Assembly (NCBI RefSeq): GCF_037975245.1
Contig: NC_092575.1
Location: 22,525,841-22,589,840, forward strand
Length of the DNA stretch: 64,000 nt
Direction of reading: 5' to 3'
Origin: Apostichopus japonicus
Taxonomy: Eukaryota > Echinodermata > Holothuroidea > Aspidochirotida > Stichopodidae
Below, piece after piece: positions 26,001 to 41,361 of this stretch (positions are counted from its first letter, which is position 1; each line of letters opens with the position of its first letter). Both the position numbers and the translations under genes were made by a program. The notes under the pieces are model-generated. The model was given only the letters and a program-made list of their open reading frames with translations. It did not search any database and had not been told where the DNA came from.

Positions 26001-26492
26001 CAAACTTATTGTTGTAACCATGCTATTCTACATATAACATGTGTATTAACTAGGCATAACAGACAAGCCATTCAGTTAGGCCTGGCCAGAAGTAGTACAA
26101 TAAAGTTGATACTAGGGTCTACTCTAAGCCTATACATATGACACATTTAAACGTGTTTCATCCTGGGATGGAGGTTTGTGTAAACTTGTCTTACTGTAAA
26201 GTACTAATACTGAAAAGTCAATTAATCTTACAGGTTGTCATGGTCAACTATATTCTGTACAGGAAGATTTGAAAAATTGAAGAAGGCTAGGCCCATGTCA
26301 TATGTGCAAACTTCAAAAGCCAAGAAAAGCCTCGCCTAGGGCTGACCAAGTTAGGGGCCAAAACTTAGTCCAGCTCTCAACTAAGTTTTAAACAACCTGT
26401 AAGCCTATATCAGACGACTGACACTAGTCCACCAAAAATCGTTTTCACTTTCAAACGAAACATCAGGTGAACCAGACCCTAATTCAACTTAC
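23046..26492. other. Gene-free stretch, probably first intron of the left-block gene
   Basis: AT-rich with TACTGTA words, a G11 tract near 23521 and small GTATGTATGT runs near 25465. No exon is supported between the candidate leader at 26.5 kb and the 14.1 kb candidate. Confidence 0.4.
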
Positions 26493-26770
26493 TTCTTTTC
26501 TCGATGCTTTGCTGCAAAGGCTTAGGAACCTCGTTATTTGTTATTTCACTGTAATGAGTATTGCACACCTTCGTGGGAAGAGAACGTTTGTTTACAAATT
26601 TCAACAAGCGACAGTATAACTGAAGTGTTGTCGTAGCATACTTGATAATGTAATGACCTACCCTTACCAGTTTTGTACAGAGTACACTACTTTCGTAGAG
26701 CTGTACATACGTATGTGGTTGGGTAATTTCAACGTACAATTTTGACACCTGTGTACGCAAGGAAACCACA
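26493..26770 (-). other. Possible 5' exon or leader of the left-block minus-strand gene
   Basis: An open frame of about 90 codons starting at a Met near 26769 runs to AAAAGAA/GTAAGTTG, a strong donor. The composition is not clearly coding, so it may be an untranslated first exon. It sits at the edge of the TACTGTA-rich block and about 270 bases from CpG-rich sequence at 27045-27330 that could be promoter. Both points fit a transcription start near 26.8-27.3 kb, but this is an inference. Confidence 0.25.
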
Positions 26771-27044
26771 TCAACCTAGAGATGGCGCTATGTTAAATTG
26801 CTCATTTTGGGCAAAGAAGTATTGCGGTTCTACTTCCGTGGGTTTAGAGTCCCTATAAAGAAACTCTACATGGGTTCTCCATATCAGTGAAATAAAAGGC
26901 ACGAAATTTATATTTTAAAAAGTCACAGAGAACTGTTTTATCCAATCCCTGGGCTGCGGCACTTTAGTAGCACTCAATGTACCTTCTACCATAACGTAGA
27001 TGAAAGACTGAAAGATAAAAAGATTCTACATAACGTATAATTAT

Positions 27045-27060
27045 TGTAGCGCGCGCTACA
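27045..27060. promoter_or_regulatory. Perfect 16-base palindrome TGTAGCGCGCGCTACA
   Basis: It is a perfect dyad with a CpG-dense core, rare in this AT-rich window. It lies in the CpG-richer stretch 27045-27330, upstream of the possible first exon at 26493-26770. It could bind a dimeric factor, but no specific factor is recognised. Confidence 0.5.
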
Positions 27061-27832
27061 AAATCGGGATTACTGGCGAAGTGAACGATACCTATATGAC
27101 TGGACGTTGAAACTTAAAGTTTCAAATAGTCTCTGTACATTTGCAGTTTCAGAGACTAGATGCGCAGCCAACTTGTTCTGAGCCTGTCACGGCGCTCGCA
27201 AGCGCACTCACTTGTAGGTACCCTACATGAATACTCCCTGGTGTGTTGTCCGATCAAAAAATAACACCATGGACAACCGAAAAGATCTCCCTATATACTG
27301 CAGGCACTCCACGCGCACTACAACACTGCGTATCTGCAGGCAAATACAGTTCTAGTTGTACATGGTTATGTGAAATATCCTATCACAATAAGTAAGCCCT
27401 ATAGAAGTGTAACTACCGAAAGCTTGAAAAGTTCCTTCCGCCATTTAGTGAATTCTGAAGTTTTTCAGTTGTTTTAGATGTAATAGTGTTGCGCGGGCCA
27501 CCCAATAGAGATTTGAAAACCTTACGGGACACAGAAAATTGTGCACTGGGCGGAATACTAAGCCCCCCCCCCCCCCCGGCGATCCCACATCCACCACCAC
27601 CAAAGTCCTAAATATGCGTGGTTCCATATTGATGTTTTGGGCCTATCGTTCATATCAGTTCGGATTATTAGTTGTTCTCTTTTTTCCCCATTCTTCAATC
27701 TAACGTTCACGCTCAGTGAATTCATAGATTTTTAAGACAGTTTCATATTTGACAACAGCCTCAGTATGAATTGTCAAGTCCTATTATGCATGGTGTAACG
27801 TCCCTTTTTAACCGTTCATGAATACTGTATAG

Positions 27833-28129
27833 CAGGGGTTCCCTAACTGGGGTGCATGAACCTCCAGGGGGTGCATGAGTCCATCCCAGGGGGTTCGTGA
27901 GACGTTTCTGAAAGTCAAAACTGAATACTTTTTGTTGAACTAAAATCTGATATATTATATAAGTTAGTAATGTACAAAAGTCGTACCTATCGACAATCTC
28001 TTTTCGCTGTGACTGTTATGCGTATTATAGTATGATAGTGACTCAGATCGTGTCTCGAAAAATTGGGGGTTCGTCGACAACTTTGACATCCACAGGGGTT
28101 CTTGGGTTGATAAAGTTAGGGAAACCCTG
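27833..28129. mobile_element. hAT-type MITE, family A, copy 2 (297 bp)
   Basis: The same family as 369-739: ends CAGGGGTTCCCTAACT and AGTTAGGGAAACCCTG, flanked by a perfect 8-bp duplication CTGTATAG (27825-27832 and 28130-28137). The interior aligns with copy 1 except for a missing block of about 74 bases after TCTTTTC. It is non-autonomous. Confidence 0.92.
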
Positions 28130-28137
28130 CTGTATAG

Positions 28138-30640
28138 TATAGACTACCGTATTATATATCTTTCTTTCGGCATGAATCAAGTTTATGCTGTCCCATGAAT
28201 CGTTCCCCGTCTTGCTTTGGTCGTTCCATACAGTGGCATCGAAAGCCAAGTCGGGCCCTGGAAATATTAATATTATCGGATCTACACGCTTTCGTTAAGT
28301 TCTCAATTGTTACTTATTTGCCGTATATAATATATTCTATAAGTGAGAATATATTATTCTTGATCACACATTTCCCCATCGTCTTTCTATTTGACCCCAA
28401 TATTCGCCGGGCGGACTTTACTCAGGCTCCTCCTCTCGTTTCAAGTTAAACTGTTGTCACATTTGTCACATACTGCGGTATATATGTTCCTTACTTACGT
28501 AGAAAGCACACCCAACTACCGCCATTGGCCTATGCGGTGATAGAGATGCATGAAGTGAATAACTCTCCAAAGGAAAAGCTATGAAAATTCTTATTCTAGA
28601 TTTAAGAGATAGCCCAGTTTCAAAGTTCCTTCACACACGGCGAGATCTAAAAGTCTATATTATAACACCATCGAGCAATTTTTTTCATGGTTTCGCTGTG
28701 ACTGAAATGAATTTTGCAACGCGCTGGTTCTAGAAATATTGAAATTCTCAAAACACAACCTTATATAGCAATGATTTCTGTGTATACTGTTTGCAACCAC
28801 GCGCGCTTTCAGACCGGAATTTTACAGTTCTTAAAGAAGAGAAGTTAACTAGCGCCCTCTAACATATTCCAAGCCGTGAACACAGCAAATCATTTATCTA
28901 TGGCAAGAGAACGCACAATATTATAGACTATTCTATGTAAGAGAAGTTGAATAGCGTCCTCTACTTCGTTTTCCACGCACGCTCTCCACGCTATCACGGA
29001 AAGAAAAAAGTTACAATTCACTGGGTCTGATATATCGTAAACTTGTACAAGCAGTGAATCGATCCATCATAAAATTAAACATTAACAGGAACAAAGCATC
29101 AAGGTCTACTAATCAATATAAATCATCCCACTACTGCTTATAAGAAAATAACCGTCCTAATTAAGGTCATGGTTAATGTGCCTCTTAACAAGATTACAAA
29201 TATTTCAAGAAGGTCGGAACGAATCGCATTCGATCACAGCCCAAGAACACAGTTTCTTGTTAGACCTAAACATCAAATAAATATTTGAAAATTTATCAAA
29301 ATTTGTCGTCGATGACAAAACTCAATATAATCATTTGCTTTAAGAAGTAACTTTAAAGAAAGAAGGAGAAAGAGAGAGAGAAAAAAACGTGATTCCAATG
29401 TTAAATTATGTTCAAGTAAAAATATCGCTTCTATAGAATCACGCTATAATCATCACAGGTTTACACAACGAAAGCTGTGTCAAACAGAAGCGTACAGTAT
29501 CAGTATTTCAATGACACAACGTGCTGGGGGAAAAAAGGGCAAAAGGAAGGGAAAGTAAGAAAGTAAAGAAAACCCACACAAACCAGCAAAATCAGTTGAG
29601 AGATTTATCACTAAATTACTCGACTGTTTATGTCTGCTCTGAAACAACTAAAAATCAATTACACTAATTACTCCCTCATAAATATTCATTTGATGAGAAT
29701 GTCTACATCATGGATGTAATAGTTTGATCAATCCAGTATTTGAGTAATTTTCGGTAAATCCAATGGCCGACCAAGAAATAAATAAATAAAAATCTGCTTA
29801 AAAAATTGATAGAGTTGTCGAAGCCTGTATACATTGTAGTATACAACATTTTGCATTTGATGAAGTCGCATATACTTTACACACACCCACACAAAAAATG
29901 TTAAGGATGTAGAGTTTTCTTTTCTCTACTGAATATGTTCGATTTTATCAGTAAAATGCTGGACACGTGATGACTGTTAACTTATATAGTTTGGCATTTC
30001 CAAGCAGAAATCAAGTACTGAATTAATAACGATAGTAACATTTGCAGACATGCAGCAATGATATTTGCCAAGAGCACTTTCAATTACATACAAATCATGA
30101 ACAAATACGGTAGGCTACTTATGCAAGAGGGATAAATATCGATACCTTCGAGTTGCGTTTGATAGCCGAAAGAGTGGGGAATTGGATAAAAAGTATAAGG
30201 GTGTGTGTGTGTGTGTTTGGGGTGCTTCGGGGAGTTGTGAAGATGGAGGAAGGGGGGGGGGGGGTCAATATAGGCCAATTTGGAATAGTTTGGTCATGAA
30301 ATCAAACTTACAAAAAACCTAGCACTGTAAGGGAAAATGAAATGTTTAACTTTTATGAGTTAATAACCCCCCCCCCCCCCCCATGAAAACAATAACAGCA
30401 AACAGCAAGCGAAGTCAGTTTACTAATATTGACTCTAATCATACGTACATACATTCATAAATATTGACATACACGCATACATACACACGCACATACACAC
30501 ATACTTACATGCATGGTTTACTGTACCAAAACCAGAGTGTGAAAACACGACACATTACACTTCAGCATGTTAAAGTATGATAAGCTGTGTTTTCTCAACA
30601 CGTTGAAGCACTGTGCATTACCATGTTATTGCGTTCATAC
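28138..30640. other. Gene-free intergenic stretch
   Basis: Apart from the CTCF-like pair at 28.84-28.96 kb, it holds AGAGAGAGAG (29370), a GTGTGT run (30200-30216), a G13 run (30252-30264) and a C16 run (30367-30382). No gene is recognised. Confidence 0.5.
28844..28962. promoter_or_regulatory. Pair of CTCF-like AGCGCCCTCT sites
   Basis: GAAGTTAACTAGCGCCCTCT (28841-28860) and GAAGTTGAATAGCGTCCTCT (28943-28962) are near-identical 20-base copies about 100 bases apart. On the minus strand the first reads AGAGGGCGCTAGT, close to the CTCF core. A similar GAGATGGCGCTATG is at 26779-26792. Confidence 0.3.
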
Positions 30641-30699
30641 TGAGCAGCTCCCACACCAATATAAGCGCACACTCACACACACTTACACACACACTCACA

Positions 30700-33566
<2,867 letters not shown>

Positions 33567-33600
33567 CAGGGAGTTGTTATGGTTCCATAACAACTCTCTG
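33567..33600. other. Near-perfect 16-bp hairpin with a 2-nt loop
   Basis: CAGGGAGTTGTTATGG, TT, CCATAACAACTCTCTG. The arms pair at 15 of 16 positions and the exception is a G-T wobble. The loop is too short for a microRNA precursor, so a cruciform or protein-binding palindrome is more likely. Confidence 0.8.
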
Positions 33601-33701
33601 GTTAGAGACACCTCCCTAGGTAGACCAATACACGCATGTGTACTTCTGGTTGTATTCGGTATATGGGTTTTAGTAATCAGCATCAAACATATACATATGC
33701 T

Positions 33702-34082
33702 CAGGGGGGTAGGAGGGGGGCAGGGCTAACGTGCCCCCACTTTTTTCCAAAATAGCAAATGTGCCCTACTGACAAATGTGCCTCTTTGATGAAGAACTGT
33801 CTTTTGGATATTATTGTTAATTTTAATATTTTATTTTGATAATTTATTTTTAGTCTGTACATGCTATTTTTAAAATGACATCCCAAATCTTTTTGTAGCA
33901 CGGTTAACAAAAAACAATGTCAATAAATAGTATTGATAGCATATACTAACACATCATATATATTTGAGTCATATGGCCGGTGTGTATCGGTTTATAGCAT
34001 AACGAGTGGTGGTTTTGGAATGAGAAAGTGCCCCTCTGATGTTGTGCCCCCCCCCCACTTTTTGGAAGCTTCCTACCCCCTG
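33702..34082. mobile_element. hAT-like MITE, family C (381 bp)
   Basis: The left end CAGGGGGGTAGGAGG pairs with the right end CTTCCTACCCCCTG. The flanks are a perfect 8-bp duplication CATATGCT (33694-33701 and 34083-34090). Subterminal GTGCCCC...ACTTTTT stretches recur at both ends in inverted order. The interior is AT-rich and non-coding. Confidence 0.88.
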
Positions 34083-36650
34083 CATATGCTTCGATGTATA
34101 GGTTATAATCCTGTTTGCACTCAAATCGTCTTGTTTAGGGTTAGATTAGTGAATCCCTTGCACAGCAACGGATGCCCTTAATAGTCACAATAATCCGGAA
34201 ACTTATCAATGTGATCATCGCTTATGAACCGCGGATTATTTTAAGTCCTCTCTTATCGGAACGGACCAATTATATAAGGCCAACTGAAAGTATTAAGTAA
34301 TACTTCACTGGTGTAGGACTATACTCATTCCATTCTTCAAATAGGGCCAGAAAAAGTGACCGTATAGTTCCAAGCCTCATCTTGAATTTTTGTCCAGGGT
34401 AAGTTATGGCGTGGGAGCTGTGACTAGGTTCGCAATCACCTGAGTGTTATGCGACTATGCACAAACGAATAGGCCTATTCAATGCATGTCCTTCAGTTTC
34501 TGCATTTCATCAACTTTCGACAACAAATTTGTCGAGAGCTGAATGTCAATCGCGTAATCATATAGTTTTAATTAAAACATCTTGAGGTCAAAACTTTGCG
34601 GAAAATCGACTTAATTCAATAAGCTGTTTTAAAAAAAAAAATCAACGGAGACGGAAATTTTTTAATTGAGTTTTGAAATCTTTTAAGATTTAATGTGTTA
34701 TGTTATTTCTTCGGTTTATAATGATATCTAAGAGTCCATATAATCTCAGCTTATACTGCGCTAAGGTAACCTTGAGTACGCCGTTTCATGCACATGTCGT
34801 TTTATAACATACATTTATTGTCATCTTATCAGTTACGATTCCTCTCATTTTAAACTATGTTTTTTCTTGCAGTGAATGATTCAGCCTTTGGTATAAGCCA
34901 GCTTACTCATTTTTAATCGGCGAATTCACCGACGAAGCGAGTATTTTAATTTTACAGAAGGAAAGGGGAGACCTTCACACCTTCGAACATTTGCCAGCGC
35001 TGACCGCTTAAAGATGAAGAAATAGTTGCCATGCACTGGCAGACGGATGACTTGTTTACACAGGTAGCCGTCCTAGGCTACATAGACTTATCGTATAGCC
35101 TATACCGCGCTAAATCGTCATAGAGCGATGAAAGTGCATTTAACTTATATATTGTCTATTTATTCACGAAAACAACATCATGCTGTTTCCTTCGAGCTAT
35201 TGACCAATTAAATTTGTAATATTACTGAATAAAATTTCTACAACCTTGTATTTTTTTTTTTGGAGTTGCGGTTTCCTCCACGTGCTTTTGCTCCTATACA
35301 CACACTTAACTATAGGGGCTATATATATATATATACGCTCAGTCGTTCCTTTACAAATTCGCCATGCATGCCCTTCCAAGACGGTAACAAAACAGCGATA
35401 TGGACAAGTCTACACGTTCCACTGAACAATTTAGCTAATAAAGCAGACCACAAGAATTAAAACTTGGCGAAGGATAAAAACCGAGGCAAATGAGGAAAAG
35501 AACTGAGTCAGTTTACGCATGAAGAAATAATGAATTTTAAAAGAATGTTTGTTCGAAAGAGAGCATATTAAGCCTTTGAATTTTTGTTTTTATTCGCAGG
35601 TTTTCTTTTTACCTGTTATGATGATCGTGAGGTTAGGCGTACTTTGGTACGCCGGTAGCTTATATACTGATTACAATGTACTAACAATATTGAAAAACTT
35701 TAACCTAAACAAATAAATTATTCCGCGAGAGTAGAGCTGTTTATCCGATATTTGGCGTAACTCCTGATCTCGTTTGGTCTAATGTGGTTTCAGATCAAAT
35801 CAAGGTACACCGTCGGGTCTAGTCTGGTGCGGTGATCTATTAGTCAGGGTTGGCCCAGACGTTCGATTTTGTTCACTCCCCCCCCCCCTCCCAAGCAAAA
35901 AAAAAAGGGAACCGCCGAGCAGTATCGAGAAATTCTCAAATATATGAATATATACTAAAATCCATCGTTTTCAATGTTGTAAAATGATCGTACAATGTTC
36001 GCTATCTTGCTTAGTATACATGTTGTTTCAGTTTGTGAAGTATCTCTGAGTATAAACATGTCACTGATTACATTATAACTTCAAACCCCCGCATGTATTA
36101 ACAAGTCATGACTCGAGTCACTAATGGAAACAAATAGTGAAATGACTCGAAGATATTTGTGAAGGTTTCCTCCATACAGATATTATACAGTGCTTTGAGT
36201 CCATGCATGACTCGAATCTCTTGTCAGGAAAATTACTAGATAAAGTGACGCGATTTCACTGACCAATCGGGTGACAACTACATGGTAAAATCTTAGAGCA
36301 ATGTAGACTGTATACAAATAAAAAAACAAACTTAAACTGACTGGAAAGTTATAACCAAATTTGAAACGAACAAAGAATTTTTTTGGGCTTCTTTTCAAAC
36401 TATGTAGATCACTTGGATGGCTGGTCAACTTTCAAATTCCTACAGTTTTATGAAAAAGTCGAGTTTTTTTTTATTATATAATTTTTCAATTTGCTTTCAT
36501 ATTAATATATACTAACTTAAAATAATGTGGGCGATGATATTTTGGTAATCGAATCAAATTCACTGACTACTCGTTCGTTAACCTTCATTCGGTCAACAAC
36601 AAAAAAATCTAAAAGGAGGTCCCAACTGCTCGGTGTGATCAAATGCTAAA

Positions 36651-36653
<3 letters not shown>

Positions 36654-36683
<30 letters not shown>
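36654..36683 (+). repeat. Poly(A) run of 30
   Basis: Thirty A residues preceded by the non-repetitive AACTGCTCGGTGTGATC and AAATGCTAAAAGC. It could be the tail of a retroposed sequence on the plus strand, but no coding remnant or target duplication is visible upstream. Confidence 0.6.
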
Positions 36684-36685
<2 letters not shown>

Positions 36686-37644
36686 TTCACACGGGGAGGA
36701 AGGAATAATAATAATAAATCAGTTCTTACTGAAATGAAACCGACTTAGACATATAGACTCGTATTAAATAGGACTCGGTCGTTTGTTCCTGCAAAACCAT
36801 GACTGGCAGTTGTGTCTCAGCCTGGTTCAAACCTTTGAAACCAAGCTCGGGGGGAGGGGGAGGTGAGGGAGGGGCTCTTTACATTGGGGCCATGGCTCAA
36901 TGAACGGCCTGAACCGCCAATTTCTATTTATGCGCCGCTGAACCAACAGCGTCATCAATTTCACCCTTAAAGAGCAATTCTAGAAATCCACGCAAGACGA
37001 AAGCATGCATCATTAATCTCATCATTCATGTAGCCTCCTTCATGCAGAATTCAATAAATTTTCTTCACTTTTGAAGAAAACAATGAGAAACAAAGAGTAA
37101 ATTTGATGTAAACATAAATCAACGTCTATATATATATTTGACATTTTAATTCACTCATTTAAATATTGTTTGCCCATACCTCACCGCCAAGAACTGCCAT
37201 AACACCCCCCCACCCTCCACCCCCTCATTCGTTTCTTTTCTTTCTGGCTTATATCTCGTTTTAAAAGAAAATAAATGACAAATAAATCCATCAATCCTTT
37301 TTTTTAAAACATTTCTTCCACATGAGTGTTAGCTTTTCAAGACACACCCACGATCGATCAGATTCCACCTATATATACTGCAGGTGATCAATTCTACTGT
37401 AAATAAATCCATGAAAGAATCATAAGTTGAAATGTGTTTGCTAACATATATTACATCATCCTTGAATTTTATATACCCCGTTCACTGCATCTGTATTTGA
37501 GTTAAAGGTCCTTCCCTTCCATAACATACGCTATAATACAACCAGATAAATGAAAACCATTAGTCACTGTAGGAAATTTAACCTTGATTAATCCAAAGTT
37601 GAATGCATTATTTTTTTTCCGTCCAGCTTTACCCGTGTTTTTTC

Positions 37645-37668
37645 TCTCTCTCTCTCTCTCTCTCTTTC
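37645..37668. repeat. (CT)n microsatellite
   Basis: TTTTTTCTCTCTCTCTCTCT continuing to TTTCG. It lies within an AT-rich non-coding stretch. Confidence 0.85.
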
Positions 37669-38255
37669 GTTTAATGTTTTTTTCTTCTTTATGAGTCCTC
37701 TTAATATTTCTTCAACTGTTCCATTATGAAATGTACTAACATTATGTACATCCCTGAAAAAAAAAAAAAACATATATAGTAATATCTGGGCTATAGGTTA
37801 AATGTTGAGCACGTGTTGTGAGGAATATGACCAGAGGCTAAATTAATCCGTTATTGTAAGCATAAAAGGTATACCTAGCCTTACTTTAGAGAAAAAAATA
37901 AAGTTTAAAGAAATACATGCAGTCAGAGAGAGAGATAAAGGGAGAAAGGTAGGAAAGATTTATAGAGAATATATATAAAAGGAAGTTAACATTAAGTCAT
38001 ATGTCTTTGTCTTTAATGCGAAGAATAAGGCGTAAACGAAGCTGATCAAGTCAAATAAAATCTGAAGGTGAAAGGGATGAAAGATAAATGAGATGCAGAA
38101 ACAGAGATGGAGAGAGCGGGAGGGAGAGATGGAGAAAGTGCATAAGACGGATCTATGATTGCTAAAGATTTGAATATCAGCAAATTCGTAATTAAGTGAA
38201 GCTTCACGATTCGTAATCTCTGTGATAAAAATGGAAAAGAATGGCAGCAGACCTT

Positions 38256-38260
<5 letters not shown>

Positions 38261-38337
<77 letters not shown>
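38261..38337. repeat. (AT)n microsatellite, about 76 bp
   Basis: Pure AT dinucleotides. The 180-codon minus frame at 38046-38588 that crosses it has a YI repeat and no other coding signal, so it is not called as a gene. Confidence 0.95.
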
Positions 38338-38339
<2 letters not shown>

Positions 38340-41276
38340 CGAACGTGAATAGGCAAAGTTCGTGGAACAAGTGTAGGATGCAAATTTACTAATTTGATCT
38401 GATCGTATCAATACGTTTTGAGAGAGATGTGGGATTATTGTCTGGCTTGTATATACACATTTATGTTGTTGTAATTTTGTATTATTTCGATATGTTTCCT
38501 TTTTTTGTGGAAAATTCCTTTCCGAAATTACATATTTATGTTTTACATTGATAGCCTTTAGGCGTATACAACTTACTTTTGTCTTCACAATCTCTTATAT
38601 ATACAACACATTTGTCAAATTCGGTAGATTACATTTTACATTGCCAGATGCAAAATTAAATTTTAAACAGCTACGGGATATGCCAGATGCCAAAATTACA
38701 TTTATACACAGCTAGGGGAGATGTCAAAATTAGCCTACTTTGATCAAGGTTTACACAGCTTTGCTAAAACCAAGATATGTCTCCTTCCATCTTTTTTTAA
38801 CCCGTGTTTTTCTTTTTATTTTAATTAAAAGATAGGGTAAAAAAAAACCCGTTTCTTTTTCATATTCACTTTGTTTGATCAGTACAAGGTCTCATACCTG
38901 AAAAAAAAGTACAATCACTTTTCACATTTGAGTCGTCGAGTTCATTCGGTGACCAATCCTTTGATTTTCCATTTTTTTCTCTTGCATAACCAAGAGAAGA
39001 TAAAAATTAGCAAGCAATGATATTACGGTCGACCAAATAAAATCAATTTATGGCTGACCGATCATTAATTAAGTGCACCTGTGCACTAGACGCATTACTT
39101 TATCTAAACCTGATTGGACAGTCGGACGAATTTTGCGTGGTTTGGAAATTTTAGGATGCACCGGAGTGTTGACCAGCGGTCAGATAAAAGAAAATGACCG
39201 TACGAGGTGATCACCTGGAAAATAACATGTTTGCGACCGTCAGATATATTTGTACTGAAAATGGTAGGCTTTCCTTGTCCCTTCCCTGCCCCTTCCTCAT
39301 AAATGTGTGGAAAATTCGTGTTTCATATTTGTAAAACAAACAAGATGTAAAAATAGCCTAGAAGAAGCTAGGTTGTGGTATGTTTATAGAATACTTGAAT
39401 GTATTCAAGACTGCGCTAGTTTTTTGTCAGCCGTTTTGGGTTTCATGTTGTTGTTGTTATTGTTTTATATAGGTCTATTATCAATTGTTTATCGAAACAG
39501 GAACTGTGCACTATTCCCTGGAGACATATTTACAAATGACGTCATACATATACTAAGCACTATGAATACTGGTAAAGAAAACTCAAAAGCGTCCTTATAG
39601 TTTCTAAACCATGAGTCACATATTTACGCTCAGTTTTCATTGCGTTCTGTTTTTATTTCACGATGTATACCGAGACCTAGTGATGGGGGAGGGGAGGGGT
39701 GGGGGATGGGGTGAAGTAGGTTGGTAGAGAGAAAAGTGTTCAACTGGGTTCGTATTGCAAATTGTATACTATTTAGTATTTACTATATACAGTGAGTGTG
39801 TGTATGATTTATCATATATACGCAATGTTTATTTGTTATGTATGGTGGCAATCGGCGGCTTGGAATTATGGAACTATAAAGTCATGAAGGGAACGACCGG
39901 GGAGGGGTGGAAGAGGGGGGGGCGGTGTGGAGAAACTTTGATTCGTTGCTTGCTTCAAAAAACAACATTATTTTACATTGTTCTACTTCAGCGATGTTAA
40001 ACGGGGTGCATCCATCACGTCCGTACATGAACCTTTCAGAATGTATTCAGATTACTCCGTTACATTACGGATGGGGAAGCTAAGTTGTCATTCCCCCTAA
40101 ACGGGCGGGAAACTGCGCAAGTGCCCCGGCCTGCATGTCTGCCTTGTAATTCTCTGAACGCTTCCAATAACGATGGCCTTTTTTCTTTCAGCCGATGTTT
40201 AAACCCGATCATCATCACATGAAGATTGTGTTTCAATTAGGTCGATGCCTGGCTTGTCAACCTCTGGGTTCAGTAAACTAGATGTTGATGACATCGAGGT
40301 AACATACAGTAACCGATGATAACTTATTGTATAATGATACTCCAATTATTGGTAACGATGATATATAATGATAGATATATCACTATTTATCATATCTTGT
40401 TTCATTGACTGAATTCAAAACGATGTGCACGATATGGCTTATTTGTTCAATAATGTTATGACGACCTAGAAATCCACAACTTCGGCAGTTGACAGTCAAC
40501 ATACTTCAAAGAATAGTTTATTATTTTAAATAATAAAAATCATGAAATTTGAAGAATGTATCTATTCGCCGTCACCACGCCCCCTAAAAAAATGTGAGGA
40601 TGTGGGCGTGACCTAAAGATGCAGACAATTCCAGCATTTTTGGTTCTATTACAAGGATATTCACGTGGTTGAATTTAATTGCTTGTCTAGTTGATAGTTT
40701 CACAGGCTCCAAATATGTCAGTAGAAAAATTATGGGGACCCATATAATCAAAATTGTACACGTATTTTACAACTGCTTTCGGAGCAGACAACTGTACAGT
40801 GTGGAGGGAAGAAGGGGTTCATGTATAAAACTATACTTCCCCCACCCTCCTCCTCCCAAATTTGTCTCAATTCTTCATGAAATTTAGCAATTCACAATAC
40901 ACATTGTCTGAGCTTATATAGGTCTTACAATCGTGCGGTAGAGCCAATCATTGTATACAGGGGTCGGGTGGGGCAGGGGAAGCGGTGCGGAGGGGAGGGG
41001 AGGGTCATTGTTTTATGGTTGTATGTGAAACTAAATGTAGCAAGGGTTAGCTTTATTCTTCGATGACATATGTCTTGTCCTGAAACATTCCAAATGCTTT
41101 GCTTTGTGAATATTATAAAATGGCGTTAAATGGACACAAGAAATGTCTCACTGATTCATTGTGTTTGATAAAGGGTTCAAATTACATCTCTTACAATATA
41201 TCCGGACTAATTATATGTGTGTGCATTTGTGTCCCCTCTTACATAAAACTAACGAACAGGTAAAATAATTCAGCAT

Positions 41277-41361
41277 CCTCCCAACCCTCCCACCATCCCT
41301 CCCACCATCCCCCACCCACCCTTCCTCCCACCCACCCTCCCTCACCCCGCCCGTCCCCCAG
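41277..41361 (+). repeat. C-rich polypyrimidine tract, about 85 bases
   Basis: Repeating CTCCCACC and ATCCCTCC-type units with CCC or CCCC about every 4-8 bases. It has i-motif or G-quadruplex potential on the complementary strand. It is not coding. Confidence 0.8.

Larger units (their letters stand above)
34091..41276. other. Gene-free intergenic stretch
   Basis: It holds the A30, CT and AT repeats listed separately, a C-rich run at 35880-35889, and G-rich tracts at 36850, 39690 and 40970. A plus frame at 39307-39600 has a hydrophobic segment (LGFMLLLLLFYIGLLSI) but no other support. Confidence 0.5.

Noticed and set aside
38046-38588. 180-codon minus-strand frame
   Set aside because: The middle is an (AT)n array, and the remaining sequence shows no splice, start-context or family support.
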